64,000 nucleotides of DNA from Anaerolineae bacterium. GTDB taxonomy: Bacteria; Chloroflexota; Anaerolineae; UBA3071. This document shows positions 8,058-16,282 of this stretch, in pieces. Location: NCBI GenBank assembly GCA_029907105.1, contig JARYMM010000006.1, positions 31,835 to 95,834 of the forward strand. Reading direction: 5' to 3'. The position numbers were made by a program, and so were the translations under genes. The notes under the pieces are model-generated. The model made no database searches, was not told where the DNA came from, and saw only the letters and a list, made by a program, of their open reading frames with translations. The first letter of the stretch is position 1, and each line of letters opens with the position of its first letter.

Positions 8058-9065
8058 TTGAGGAATTTACTGGTCACCGGCGGGGCCGGCTTCATCGGCT
8101 CCAACTTCGTCCGCTACCTGCTGGACAAATACCCCGATTATCGTGTCGTCGTCTACGACAAGCTGACTTACGCCGGCAACCTGGATAACCTGCTGGACAT
8201 CCAGGACGACCCGCGCTACACCTTCGTGCGCGGCGATATCTGCGACGTGGCGAGGGTGGAAGCGGTCGTGCAAGAGTACGACATTGACGCCATCGTCAAC
8301 TTTGCTGCCGAGACACATGTGGACCGTTCCCTCATGCAGCCGGGCAGTTTCATCCAGACCGACGTCTACGGCACCTACGTGCTGCTGGAAGCGGCGCGCA
8401 AGTTCGGCCTGGAACGCGTCCACCAGGTGAGCACGGATGAGGTCTACGGCCAGGTGCTGGAGGGGGCCTCCCTGGAAACGGATCCCCTGATCACCCGCTC
8501 GCCCTACTCCGCTTCCAAGGCCGCCGGCGATCTGATGTGCCTGGCCTACTTCACCAGTTTCGGCGTGCCGGTGACCATCACCCGCGGCTCCAATAACATC
8601 GGCCCCTACCAATACCCGGAGAAGGCCGTCCCTCTCTTCATTACCAACGCCATTGACGATATCCCCCTGCCCCTCTACGGCGACGGACGGCAGATGCGGG
8701 ATTATCAGTACGTGCTGGATCACTGCGAGGGGATCGACGTGGTGCTGCACCAGGGTGTGCCCGGCGAGATCTACAACCTGGGCACCAGTGTGGAGACGGA
8801 GAACATCGTCATGGCCCGGTTGATCCTCGACCTGCTGGGCAAGCCGCACAGTCTCATCCAACACGTCACCGACCGTCCCGGGCACGACCGCCGTTACTCC
8901 CTCAACTGCGACAAGATCGCCGCGCTGGGCTGGCGCAGTCGCCACTCCTTCGAGGAGGCGCTGGAAAAGACCGTGCGCTGGTATGTGGACAACGAGTGGT
9001 GGTGGCGCAAGATCAAGACGGGGGAGTACTGGGAGTACTATAGACGGCAGTACGAAGGCCGGTAA
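8058..9065 (+). CDS. rfbB: dTDP-glucose 4,6-dehydratase
   Basis: 335-residue short-chain dehydrogenase-type enzyme converting dTDP-glucose to dTDP-4-keto-6-deoxyglucose for deoxysugar (for example rhamnose) synthesis. The NAD-binding loop GGAGFIGSNFVRYLL is at the N terminus, the catalytic STDEVYG is near residue 119-125, the YSASK active-site motif near 150, and ITRGSNNIGPYQYPEK follows. The start is a TTG at 8058 with AAGAGGCG eight bases upstream. Length is normal. No rfbA, rfbC or rfbD follows, so it is isolated from the rest of the pathway here. It may be read from the SRP RNA promoter. Confidence 0.92.
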   Translation: MRNLLVTGGAGFIGSNFVRYLLDKYPDYRVVVYDKLTYAGNLDNLLDIQDDPRYTFVRGDICDVARVEAVVQEYDIDAIVNFAAETHVDRSLMQPGSFIQTDVYGTYVLLEAARKFGLERVHQVSTDEVYGQVLEGASLETDPLITRSPYSASKAAGDLMCLAYFTSFGVPVTITRGSNNIGPYQYPEKAVPLFITNAIDDIPLPLYGDGRQMRDYQYVLDHCEGIDVVLHQGVPGEIYNLGTSVETENIVMARLILDLLGKPHSLIQHVTDRPGHDRRYSLNCDKIAALGWRSRHSFEEALEKTVRWYVDNEWWWRKIKTGEYWEYYRRQYEGR

Positions 9066-9110
9066 TCGAGATCAAAATCCAAAGCTCAAAATGCTCCTGG
9101 ATTTTCCCCT

Positions 9111-9139
9111 TTGACTTTGCCGCCGAGTCGGATTATAAT
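9111..9139 (+). promoter_or_regulatory. Promoter of the YvcK gene
   Basis: TTGACT, 17-base spacer, TATAAT. Transcription would start around 9146, at the GGAGG ribosome site, giving a leader of only about 10 bases. The ORF track start at 9111 lies inside the -35 box and so cannot be used by this promoter. Confidence 0.8.
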
Positions 9140-9155
9140 CTGGCCCGGAGGAAAG

Positions 9156-10460
9156 ATGAAGCCTGGCATCCGCCGAGGGTTGCTGCGATGGCTGTTGCCC
9201 GGCATGCACGTCAAGCGCTGGCTGCTCCTGCTCATCGCCGGCATCACCCTCTTCAGCCTGGGTTGCGCCTACCTTCTGCGGGCCCTCTATGACGTGCGGC
9301 CGCTGCCCTCGTTCTTCTATTATCTGACGTTGCAATTCATCCCCCGCTGGGGCCGGGCGCTGCTGCTGGGCGCGGTGGGGGGCGTGTTGATGGCCGTGGG
9401 GCTGGTGCGTCTGAACCGGGCGCTGCTGGCCCCCTTCCTGCGCCCCGGCCAGGAGAAGGTGGTGGATGCGCTCTACCGCCATCGCCAGCGGCAGCGGGGG
9501 CCGAAGGTGGTGGCCATCGGCGGCGGCACGGGGCTCTCGGTGCTGCTGCGCGGCCTCAAGGAGTACACCGACCACCTCACGGCCATCGTCACCGTGGCCG
9601 ATGACGGCGGGAGTTCGGGGCGCTTGCGGCGGGAACTGGGCGTGCTGCCGCCGGGCGATTTCCGCAACTGCCTTGCCGCCCTTTCCGAAGCGGAAGGATT
9701 GACCACCCGTCTGTTCCAGTACCGCTTTGGTGAAGGGGCCGGGCTCGACGGCCACAGCTTCGGCAACCTCTTCATCACGGCCATGGCCGGCGTCACCGGC
9801 AGCTTCGAGCAGGCCCTGGTGGAATCAAGCCGCGTGCTGGCCGTGCGCGGGCGAGTGCTCCCCTCGACGTTGCAGGACGTCACCCTCTGCGCCGACCTGC
9901 GGGAGGAGAGGGAAGGGATGGAGGCCGGCTGGCGGCGGGTGGAGGGGGAATCGAGCATCCCCAGGCAGGCAGGCACCATCGAGCGGGTGTTTCTGGAGCC
10001 GGAGGAAGTGTCGGCCTATCCGGAGGCAGTCAAGGCCATCCTGGAGGCCGACCTGATCGTCGCCGGGCCGGGCAGCCTCTACACCAGCGTGCTGCCCAAC
10101 CTGCTGGTGCCGGACGTGACCCAGGCCATCCGCACATCGAGGGCCATGAAGGTGTACGTCTGCAACGTGGCCACGCAACCTGGGGAAACCGGCGGTTACA
10201 GCGTGAGCGATCACCTGCGGGCCCTGCAAAAGCACGTGGGGCCTGGCCTCTTCCATCTGGTGCTGGCCAATGACCGTTTTCTGGGGGCCATGGCCGGCCC
10301 ATCGTGGGGATTGGAATGGGTGCGCCTTTCGCCGCAGGATGAGGTGGACTGTCGGCTGCTCACGGCGGACCTGGTGGATGAGACCTTCCCCTGGCGGCAC
10401 GATTCGCACAAGCTGGCCCGCTGCCTGATAGAGCTGTACGAGACGCATTCGAGGGAGTAG
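9156..10460 (+). CDS. YvcK/CofD-like protein with N-terminal membrane anchor
   Basis: 434 residues from the ATG at 9156 (GGAGGAAAG upstream). The C-terminal ~315 residues are the YvcK/YbhK fold: VVAIGGGTGLSVLLRGLKEY, TVADDGGSSGRLRRELG, GDFRNCLAALSE, SFGNLFITAM and IVAGPGSLYTSVLPNLL. In B. subtilis YvcK is needed for growth on gluconeogenic carbon sources and cell shape, and binds UDP-sugars. Unlike YvcK it has an extra ~110-residue N-terminal region with two hydrophobic segments (RWLLLLIAGITLFSLGCAYLL and ALLLGAVGGVLMAVGLV), so it is probably tethered to the membrane. It stands alone between its own promoter and terminator. Confidence 0.9.
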   Translation: MKPGIRRGLLRWLLPGMHVKRWLLLLIAGITLFSLGCAYLLRALYDVRPLPSFFYYLTLQFIPRWGRALLLGAVGGVLMAVGLVRLNRALLAPFLRPGQEKVVDALYRHRQRQRGPKVVAIGGGTGLSVLLRGLKEYTDHLTAIVTVADDGGSSGRLRRELGVLPPGDFRNCLAALSEAEGLTTRLFQYRFGEGAGLDGHSFGNLFITAMAGVTGSFEQALVESSRVLAVRGRVLPSTLQDVTLCADLREEREGMEAGWRRVEGESSIPRQAGTIERVFLEPEEVSAYPEAVKAILEADLIVAGPGSLYTSVLPNLLVPDVTQAIRTSRAMKVYVCNVATQPGETGGYSVSDHLRALQKHVGPGLFHLVLANDRFLGAMAGPSWGLEWVRLSPQDEVDCRLLTADLVDETFPWRHDSHKLARCLIELYETHSRE

Positions 10461-10474
10461 TGTCCGTTAAGCGA

Positions 10475-10506
10475 ACGGGGCGGGGAGTGTTCCCCGCCCC
10501 GTTTTT
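10475..10506 (+). terminator. Rho-independent terminator of the YvcK gene
   Basis: An ACGGGGCGGGGA stem with its complement around a GTG loop, followed by TTTTT. The very GC-rich stem lies 14 bases after the stop codon. Confidence 0.92.
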
Positions 10507-10522
10507 CGTGCCCTGTTTCAGG

Positions 10523-10595
10523 TGAGCCGCGAGGGAGTCGAACCCCCAACCCACGGATTAAGAGTCCGTTGCTCTGCCAGTTGAGCTAGCGGCCC
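10523..10595 (-). tRNA. tRNA-Lys (anticodon CTT)
   Basis: Read on the minus strand: acceptor GGGCCGC/GCGGCTC (one G-U), D-arm GCTCAACTGGCAGAGC, anticodon loop CTCTTAA giving CTT (codon AAG), and T-arm GGGGG-TTCGACT-CCCTC. CCA is not encoded (CCT follows), unlike the two serine tRNAs. It is the only minus-strand gene after 7.5 kb. Confidence 0.93.
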
Positions 10596-10606
10596 ATCTG
10601 ATATAC

Positions 10607-10634
10607 ATTATACCAGGCTCGCCGTTTTTGTCAA
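10607..10634 (-). promoter_or_regulatory. Consensus promoter for tRNA-Lys
   Basis: On the minus strand, TTGACA (10634-10629), a 16-base spacer, and TATAAT (10612-10607): a perfect sigma70 consensus with the tRNA 11 bases downstream. Confidence 0.9.
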
Positions 10635-10680
10635 ACTGACCATGCCCACAATTGTCATTTGCGGCTCTGCCGAGCTATGC

Positions 10681-10686
10681 TATAAT
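10681..10686 (+). promoter_or_regulatory. -10 box of the M23 peptidase gene (near-leaderless)
   Basis: A perfect TATAAT ends 9 bases before the ATG at 10696, leaving at most a few bases of 5' leader. The -35 region is weak (TTTGCG at 17 bases). Confidence 0.6.
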
Positions 10687-10695
10687 TGGCTCGCT

Positions 10696-11859
10696 ATGCG
10701 ACGATCAGGACCTTGCCCGGCTTGGCTTCGGGCCAGCCTGTTGCTGTCCGCCATCTGGGCCTTGCTTCTCGGATACCCCAGTGCTGTATATCCGCCCACG
10801 GCCACGCCCCAGGGGGCGGAGATGATGTCCCCAACCCCAACCATCGTGCCGCCGGCCTCGCCAACCGCTACGGTCACCGCGGCCTCTTCGCCGGCCGCGC
10901 CCACCGCAACAGCGGCCCTCACCCGTCTGTTGTCCACACGCACCCCCACCCTTACCGTCACCACCCCTCTGCCCACAGCCAGGCCTTCGGCTACGGCCCG
11001 GCTCTCGCCTTCGCCCACGGCGACGCCACGTCCGCCCACCGCCACGCCCGCACCCATCCAGCCTGGCCGTCTCTGGCCCACGGCGGATACCACCCAGGTT
11101 GCCGACCACTACTGGCTGGCCCGGCCCTTCGCTCCTGATGTCCGACAGTGGCCTGACCCCACCTATCTCTACGGTTCCACGGCCCGGGGACGCCTCCGTG
11201 CCCACCACGGTATAGACATTCCCAATGCACAGGACACGCCGGTGCTGGCTGTGGCTCCTGCTGTTGTGCTCTTCGCCGGCCGCGACGCCGACATCGCCTT
11301 TGGCCCCCAGACCGATTTCTACGGCCAGCTCGTCATCCTGCGGCTTGACCAGCGCTATGGCGACCGACCTCTTTACGTCCCCTACGGTCATCTTTCGGCA
11401 ATCTACGTCAGAGAGGGAGAGCACGTGGACACAGGACAGCCGCTCGGCGCGGTGGGCATGACCGGCATCGCCATGGGGCCACACCTGCATCTGGAGGTGC
11501 GGCTGGGGGCCAACGACTACGAAAGCACGCGCAATCCGGGGCTGTGGCTGGAACCCCTGCCGGGGCATGGCACCCTGGCCGGGCGGTTGCTCGACGCCGA
11601 AGGGCGCACCCTCCCGGAGGCCTCGGTGCTGATCTACAGCGGCGGGGATGAGGAGCATCTCTGGCGGGTGGTCACCGTGTACGCTGACGATCCGGGGCTC
11701 CACCCCGATGACCGGTGGGGGGAGAACTTCCTCCTCGCCGACGTGCCGGCCGGACGCTACCGGCTGGCCGCCCAGGTGGATGGACGGGTGGTCAGCCAGC
11801 AAGCGGTCGTTGAGGAAGGGCAGACGACATTCGTTGACCTGACCCTGAGGCGGGAATGA
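10696..11859 (+). CDS. Secreted M23 (LytM-type) peptidoglycan peptidase
   Basis: 387 residues from 10696; the ORF track start at 10642 lies upstream of the -10 box. Order: signal peptide (RASLLLSAIWALLLG), a ~90-residue Thr/Pro/Ala-rich linker (PTATP repeats), an M23 domain, and a ~90-residue C-terminal beta domain (AGRLLDAEGRTLPEASVLIY) of carboxypeptidase-regulatory type. M23 zinc and active-site residues are present: HHGIDIP, YVPYGHLSAI and GPHLHLEVR. Such enzymes cut peptidoglycan cross-links or stems, and the long linker suggests the domain is held away from the membrane. Monocistronic by position. Confidence 0.88.
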   Translation: MRRSGPCPAWLRASLLLSAIWALLLGYPSAVYPPTATPQGAEMMSPTPTIVPPASPTATVTAASSPAAPTATAALTRLLSTRTPTLTVTTPLPTARPSATARLSPSPTATPRPPTATPAPIQPGRLWPTADTTQVADHYWLARPFAPDVRQWPDPTYLYGSTARGRLRAHHGIDIPNAQDTPVLAVAPAVVLFAGRDADIAFGPQTDFYGQLVILRLDQRYGDRPLYVPYGHLSAIYVREGEHVDTGQPLGAVGMTGIAMGPHLHLEVRLGANDYESTRNPGLWLEPLPGHGTLAGRLLDAEGRTLPEASVLIYSGGDEEHLWRVVTVYADDPGLHPDDRWGENFLLADVPAGRYRLAAQVDGRVVSQQAVVEEGQTTFVDLTLRRE

Positions 11860-11905
11860 GCCTGCTGCCCACCGGCCCTTCCTGTGTTAACCCCCTGGCG
11901 AATTC

Positions 11906-11934
11906 TTGACGTCTGGCGAGAAATCTGGTATCAT
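11906..11934 (+). promoter_or_regulatory. Promoter of the first CUT1 sugar transporter locus
   Basis: TTGACG, 17-base spacer, TATCAT. A 25-base palindrome lies 13 bases downstream, over the expected start site. Confidence 0.7.
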
Positions 11935-11947
11935 ATTATGGCAATGC

Positions 11948-11972
11948 GAAAACGATACATGACATCGTTTTC
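11948..11972. promoter_or_regulatory. Palindromic operator-like site
   Basis: Perfect 9-base arms GAAAACGAT and ATCGTTTTC separated by seven bases, just downstream of the -10 box and before a LacI-type HTH gene. The half-site ATCGTTTTCAT recurs with one change as ATCGTCTTCAT at 21687, before the second zinc dehydrogenase gene. Confidence 0.65.
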
Positions 11973-12020
11973 ATGAGTCGGTTCCATTGTTTCGCCCTCT
12001 GTATCCCCAAGGAGCGACCG

Positions 12021-12266
12021 TTGCCAGGCATCAGCGATGTCGCCAGGCAGACAGGTGCCTCCCCGGCTACGGTTTCGCGTGTCATCCAGGGCGCGAAGAA
12101 TGTGCGTCTGGCCACCCGCGAGAGGGTGGAACGCGCCATCCAGGAGCTGGGCTACGCGCCCGCTGCTGTGGCACAGAGCCTGCGCTCCAGGCACACTCGC
12201 TCGCCGGCCCTGGCGGTCTCCGACATCACCAATAGAGAGAGGAGGTGGTCCGCAGCAACAAGATGA
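12021..12266 (+). pseudogene. Truncated LacI-family regulator (DNA-binding domain only)
   Basis: 81 codons from a TTG start with AAGGAG six bases upstream (the ATG at 11973 used by the track has a poor context). The DNA-binding domain is complete: ISDVARQTGASPATVSRVIQ, the RERVERAIQELGYAPAAVAQSLRS hinge-helix region, then ALAVSDITN. At that point normal LacI proteins continue with PFF and ~260 residues of sugar-binding domain. Here the frame leaves the family and stops after 13 more residues. The sensing and main dimerisation domain is missing, so it is a deletion remnant or, less likely, a mini-repressor. It stands immediately before the sugar transporter it would be expected to control. Confidence 0.75.
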
Positions 12267-12389
12267 CAGACTGTCCAACGTGGACGAGGCAGGGATCGGG
12301 AAACGCCCCATCCGCTCCTGCCTGTTTTCCGAGGGGCATAGCCCAAAGGGGTGCTCACCCCGCCCTTTCCACAACGAAGGAGGACAAAG

Positions 12390-13958
12390 ATGTACCGCAA
12401 ATTGTTTGCTGCATTGGTGGCCTTCAGCCTGCTCGTGGTCCTGGCCGGCTGCCCGGTGCCGCAGGTGGTCGAGAAAGAGGTGGTCAGGACCGTCGAGGTG
12501 GTGAAGGAAGTGCCGGTAGAGAAAGAGGTGATCAAGGAGGTCGTCGTCACCCCTACTCCCCTGGCCAAGCCCTTCGAGGGAGTGGAGGTCAACATCCTGA
12601 CCTTCACCGGCCCCCAGATCGCTGAACCGCTGCAGCGGCGCGGCCCCGACTTCACCGCCCTGACCGGGGCCAAGATCAACGTGATCATCGTGCCCTTCAG
12701 CGACCTGTATCAGAAGATCCTGACCGACCTGGCTACAGGGACGAATGCCTTCGACGGTTTTGTGTTCGCGCCACAGTGGATGGTGGACTACATTGTCCCC
12801 GGTTACCTGGAGGATCTGACCGACCGGGTGGCCAATGACCCGGCCATCGAGTGGGAAGACATTGCCCCCTTCTTCCGCGATTTCAGCGCTACCTATGAAG
12901 GCCGCATCTACACCATCCCCCTCGACGGCGACTTCCACATGGGCTACTACCGCACCGACCTGATTGACACACCGCCGAAGACATGGGACGAGTACCTCGC
13001 CCTCGCCGCGCAGTTCCACGGCCAGGATCTCAACGGTGACGGCGATCCCGACTATGGCTCCTGCATCTCCAAGAAGCGCGGCGCTCAGGCCTACTGGTTC
13101 ATCACCTCCATCGCCAGCGCCTTCATCCAGAGCCAGGGCACGTCGCAGGGCGCTTTCTTCGACACCGAGACGATGAAGCCTCTGTACAACAACGAGGCCT
13201 TCGCCAAGGCGTTGGAGATTTACAATGAGACCACGAAGTATGGCCCGCCGGATGAGCTCAACCTGGACGTGGGCGACACGCGCAGCCTGTTCACCTCCGG
13301 CCGCTGCGCGCTCTCCCTGGACTGGGGGGACATCGGCACGCTGGCCATTGACCCCACCATCTCCGTGGTGCAGGACAAGACCGGTGCCTTCATCCTCCCC
13401 GGCGCGACAGAGGTGCTGGACCGGGCGACCGGCAAGCTGGTTCCTTGCGATGAGACCACCTGTCCCTACGCGATTGACGGCGTGAACCACGCCCCATTCG
13501 CAGCCTATGGCGGTTGGTCGGGCGGCATCAACGCCGCTGCCGATCCCATCGTCAAGGACGCGGCCTACGCCTTCTTCTCCTACATGTGCCAGCCGGCGCA
13601 GTCCAATGTGGACGTGACCATTGGCAAGACGGGCTTCAACCCTTACCGCACCTCGCAGTTCCTGAACCGCCAGCAGTGGGTGGAGGCGGGCATGAGCCCT
13701 GAGGCCGCGGCCAACTACCTCGGCGCTATCGAGGATAGCCTCAACAGCCCGAACATGGTGCTGGACCTGCGCATCCCGCAGAACCAGCGCTATCAGCAGG
13801 TGGTGCTGGACACGGCCGTCAGCCAGTTCCTGGCCGGAGAGATCACTCTGGAACAGTGCATGCAGCAGATCTACGACGGCTGGGAGGAGATCACCGAAGA
13901 ACTGGGACGCGCGGAGCAGCTCGCCGCCTATCGCGGCACTCTGGGCGTGAAGAAGTAG
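12390..13958 (+). CDS. CUT1 sugar ABC transporter, solute-binding lipoprotein
   Basis: 522 residues from the ATG at 12390 (GAAGGAGGA upstream; the track start at 12351 is too early). The lipobox LVVLAGC at about residue 18 is followed by a charged stalk (VVEKEVVRTVEVVKEVPVEKEV) and then a family 1 (MalE-type) binding domain. The domain includes a calcium-loop-like DLNGDGDPDYG and a WGDIGTLA segment near the ligand cleft. It captures a sugar or oligosaccharide outside the membrane and delivers it to the two permeases downstream. A strong hairpin separates it from them. The ligand is not predictable; neighbours suggest a pentose or deoxysugar. Confidence 0.9.
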   Translation: MYRKLFAALVAFSLLVVLAGCPVPQVVEKEVVRTVEVVKEVPVEKEVIKEVVVTPTPLAKPFEGVEVNILTFTGPQIAEPLQRRGPDFTALTGAKINVIIVPFSDLYQKILTDLATGTNAFDGFVFAPQWMVDYIVPGYLEDLTDRVANDPAIEWEDIAPFFRDFSATYEGRIYTIPLDGDFHMGYYRTDLIDTPPKTWDEYLALAAQFHGQDLNGDGDPDYGSCISKKRGAQAYWFITSIASAFIQSQGTSQGAFFDTETMKPLYNNEAFAKALEIYNETTKYGPPDELNLDVGDTRSLFTSGRCALSLDWGDIGTLAIDPTISVVQDKTGAFILPGATEVLDRATGKLVPCDETTCPYAIDGVNHAPFAAYGGWSGGINAAADPIVKDAAYAFFSYMCQPAQSNVDVTIGKTGFNPYRTSQFLNRQQWVEAGMSPEAAANYLGAIEDSLNSPNMVLDLRIPQNQRYQQVVLDTAVSQFLAGEITLEQCMQQIYDGWEEITEELGRAEQLAAYRGTLGVKK

Positions 13959-13978
13959 GACTCTGGCCCATCGCACTT

Positions 13979-14016
13979 ACCTCAAGGCCCGGCTGGTAAG
14001 GGCCGGGCCTTGAGGT
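13979..14016 (+). terminator. Hairpin after the binding-protein gene
   Basis: Perfect 15-base stem ACCTCAAGGCCCGGC with an eight-base loop, 20 bases after the stop codon, with no T-run. It is more likely an RNA-stabilising or partial-termination hairpin than a full terminator, since the permeases follow on the same strand. Confidence 0.75.
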
Positions 14017-14108
14017 ACTGCACCTTTGCGCCCCCTGCTCCCTTGCGATTTTGCGACCCTGCTCCCGCCGGACAGCCATGTCCTCGGATGGGTATTGGGG
14101 GAGGCGTT

Positions 14109-15245
14109 ATGCAGGCTGAACGAGCATTGGAAAACCCCAACGGGCGATGGCACAGGCTGAGCGAATGGGCTGAACGCATGGCCGGCAATGTCTTCATCTG
14201 GCCGGCCGTTCTGGTCGTCCTCTTCCTGTCCATCTTCCCGCTCATTATCTCTCTCTATCTATCGTTATCGCGCTTCAAGTTCGTCAAGGGCGGGTTCGAG
14301 ATCAAGTTTGTCGGTCTGGCCAACTACGCCAAGTTGCTGTTCGGCAGCGAACGGACGCATTTTCTGGGCCTCCTGGCTACTCCCTCTCCTCTGGGCTGGC
14401 TCGTGCTGGCTGTCGTGGCCGCATTTCTGCTCCGCTCCCTGGTGCGCTATGCCCGCCGCGAAACCCGCTCCCTCGGCGGCCTGGTCGGCCGCATCCTGTC
14501 GGCGGCCATCTTGAGCTTCGGCGTCTGGCTGCTGGTGTGCACCCTCAGCAAGGGCGGCCGGCCCGGCACATTGGTCGTCACGCTGATCTACGTCTTTGTG
14601 GGCATTATCGTGCAATATCTTCTGGGGCTTGGCCTGGCCGTGCTGACCACGCAGCAACTGCCGGGCCGCCGCTTCTTCCGCGTCGTCTTCCTGCTGCCGA
14701 TGATGATCACGCCGGTGGGAGTGGCCTACGTGTTCCGCATGTTGACCGATACCGACAAGGGGCCGTTCCGGCCCATCTGGCAGGCGATGGGGTTGGGGCT
14801 TTTCTCCTGGGTTAACGACCCCTGGGGGGCGCGGGCGGCGGTGATGATCGGCGACATCTGGCAGTGGACGCCCTTCATGTTCATCGTGCTGCTGGCCGCT
14901 CTGGAAGGCCAATCCGTCGAGTTGATCGAAGCAGCATTGGTAGACGGCGCCAATCGCTGGCAGATTTTCTGGAGCATCACCCTGCCCCAGATCCTGCCCG
15001 TCAGCACGACGCTGATCCTGATCCGCATGATCGAGGCCTTCAAAATCGTGGACCTGCCCAACGTGCTCACCAACGGCGGGCCGGGCACGGCCACCGAGTC
15101 CCTGACTTTACAGGCTTATATCAGTTGGCGGTCTCTCGACCTGGGCGGCTCGGCGGCCATCGCCTACCTCCTGTTATTGATGGTCACCTTCATCGGCATG
15201 GCCTACGTTAACCTGATCCGCAGCCGCGTGGCGGAGGGGGGATGA
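14109..15245 (+). CDS. CUT1 sugar ABC permease (MalF-like) with extra membrane segments
   Basis: 378 residues from the ATG at 14109 (GGGGGAGGCG upstream; the track start at 14010 is too early). The C-terminal MetI core has the EAA loop LIEAALVDGANRWQIFWSITLPQILP that contacts an ATPase. The family usually has ~290 residues; the excess is an insertion after YAKLLFGSERTHF, with two hydrophobic stretches (LGWLVLAVVAAFLLRSL and ILSAAILSFGVWLLVC) around a basic loop, before the normal TM helices resume at VTLIYVFVGIIVQYLLG. The stop overlaps the next permease start (ATGA). No ATPase gene is linked, so a shared one is presumably used. Confidence 0.9.
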   Translation: MQAERALENPNGRWHRLSEWAERMAGNVFIWPAVLVVLFLSIFPLIISLYLSLSRFKFVKGGFEIKFVGLANYAKLLFGSERTHFLGLLATPSPLGWLVLAVVAAFLLRSLVRYARRETRSLGGLVGRILSAAILSFGVWLLVCTLSKGGRPGTLVVTLIYVFVGIIVQYLLGLGLAVLTTQQLPGRRFFRVVFLLPMMITPVGVAYVFRMLTDTDKGPFRPIWQAMGLGLFSWVNDPWGARAAVMIGDIWQWTPFMFIVLLAALEGQSVELIEAALVDGANRWQIFWSITLPQILPVSTTLILIRMIEAFKIVDLPNVLTNGGPGTATESLTLQAYISWRSLDLGGSAAIAYLLLLMVTFIGMAYVNLIRSRVAEGG

Positions 15246-16282
15246 TGGAAGCAATGCAAAGGCTGTTCCAGCGCCGATCACTGCACAGGCCCTCTCCTGT
15301 GGGGATGGCCTTGTCATACACCATGCTGGGGACATGGGCCCTGGTCGTGCTGTTCCCCCTGTACTGGCTGCTGGTGACCTCTTTCAAGCTGCCCGTTGAT
15401 GTGAATATGGGGCCCTTTTATCTGCCCGGCGTGGATTTCAAGCCCTCGCTGCACGCCTGGGAGTATATCTTGGTGGGCGATCTCAGCAATGATACCATCC
15501 GCCCTTACATCAACACGGTGATCGTGGCCCTCACCAGCGCCTCGCTGGCGCTGATATTGGGCACTGCCGCCGCCTATGGTCTGACCCGCTTTCAGTATCG
15601 GCCGCGCCTGGGGGCTATCCTGTGCTTCATCGGCTGTCTGGCCCTGGCCATCATCGCCGTGACCCTGGGAGCGCCCTGGCAGATCGCGCTGGTCGTGGCC
15701 CTGGTCCTGTTCGTCATCCTGTTGCAGACCATCGGCAAGCGCTTCCAGCGCTCCCTGGGCAACAGGGACATCGCCTTCTGGCTGATCTCGCAGCGCATGT
15801 TGCCACCGGTGGCCGTGGTGATCCCCATCTACGTGCTGTTCCAGCGGCTGCATCTGCTGGACACACGCACGGCCTTGATCATCACCTATCTGGCTTCTAA
15901 CCTGCCCATCGTCGTCTGGCTGATGCGCGATTACTTCCAGACCATCCCCATCGAGCTGGAGGAGTGTGCGGCCATTGACGGTGCCTCGCGCTATCGCATC
16001 TTCTGGGCTATTGTGGTGCCCCTGGCCCTGCCCGGGCTGGTGGCCACGTTCCTGTTCGTGCTGGTGTTCGCCTGGAACGAGTACCTGTTGTCGTTATTCC
16101 TGTCCAGCTCGCGTGCGCAGACGTTGCCGCTGACCGTGGCGGCGCAGAACGCCACCCGCGGGCCGCAGTGGTGGTACATGTCGGTGCTCATCCTGATCAT
16201 GATCGTCCCCGTCATCGCCATGGCCATCGCCCTGGAGCGCTACATCGCCCGCGGGCTGTTGGTGGGCGCCATCAAGGGCTGA
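15242..16282 (+). CDS. CUT1 sugar ABC permease (MalG-like) with extra membrane segments
   Basis: 346 residues against ~280-290 for the family and 288 for the homologue at 38939. The extra ~50 residues sit after AAYGLTRFQYRPR and contain two hydrophobic segments (LGAILCFIGCLALAIIAVTL and QIALVVALVLFVILL), before IAFWLISQRMLPPVAVVIPIYVLF, which aligns with the other permease. The EAA loop EECAAIDGASRYRIFWAIVVPL and terminal RGLLVGAIKG are intact. It forms the translocation pore with the preceding permease, whose stop codon it overlaps by 4 bases. Confidence 0.9.
   Translation: MMEAMQRLFQRRSLHRPSPVGMALSYTMLGTWALVVLFPLYWLLVTSFKLPVDVNMGPFYLPGVDFKPSLHAWEYILVGDLSNDTIRPYINTVIVALTSASLALILGTAAAYGLTRFQYRPRLGAILCFIGCLALAIIAVTLGAPWQIALVVALVLFVILLQTIGKRFQRSLGNRDIAFWLISQRMLPPVAVVIPIYVLFQRLHLLDTRTALIITYLASNLPIVVWLMRDYFQTIPIELEECAAIDGASRYRIFWAIVVPLALPGLVATFLFVLVFAWNEYLLSLFLSSSRAQTLPLTVAAQNATRGPQWWYMSVLILIMIVPVIAMAIALERYIARGLLVGAIKG

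Noticed and set aside
13979-14016. Classical rho-independent terminator after the first binding-protein gene
   Set aside because: The stem is excellent but no T-run follows and permease genes continue the operon, so I list it as a hairpin with uncertain role.
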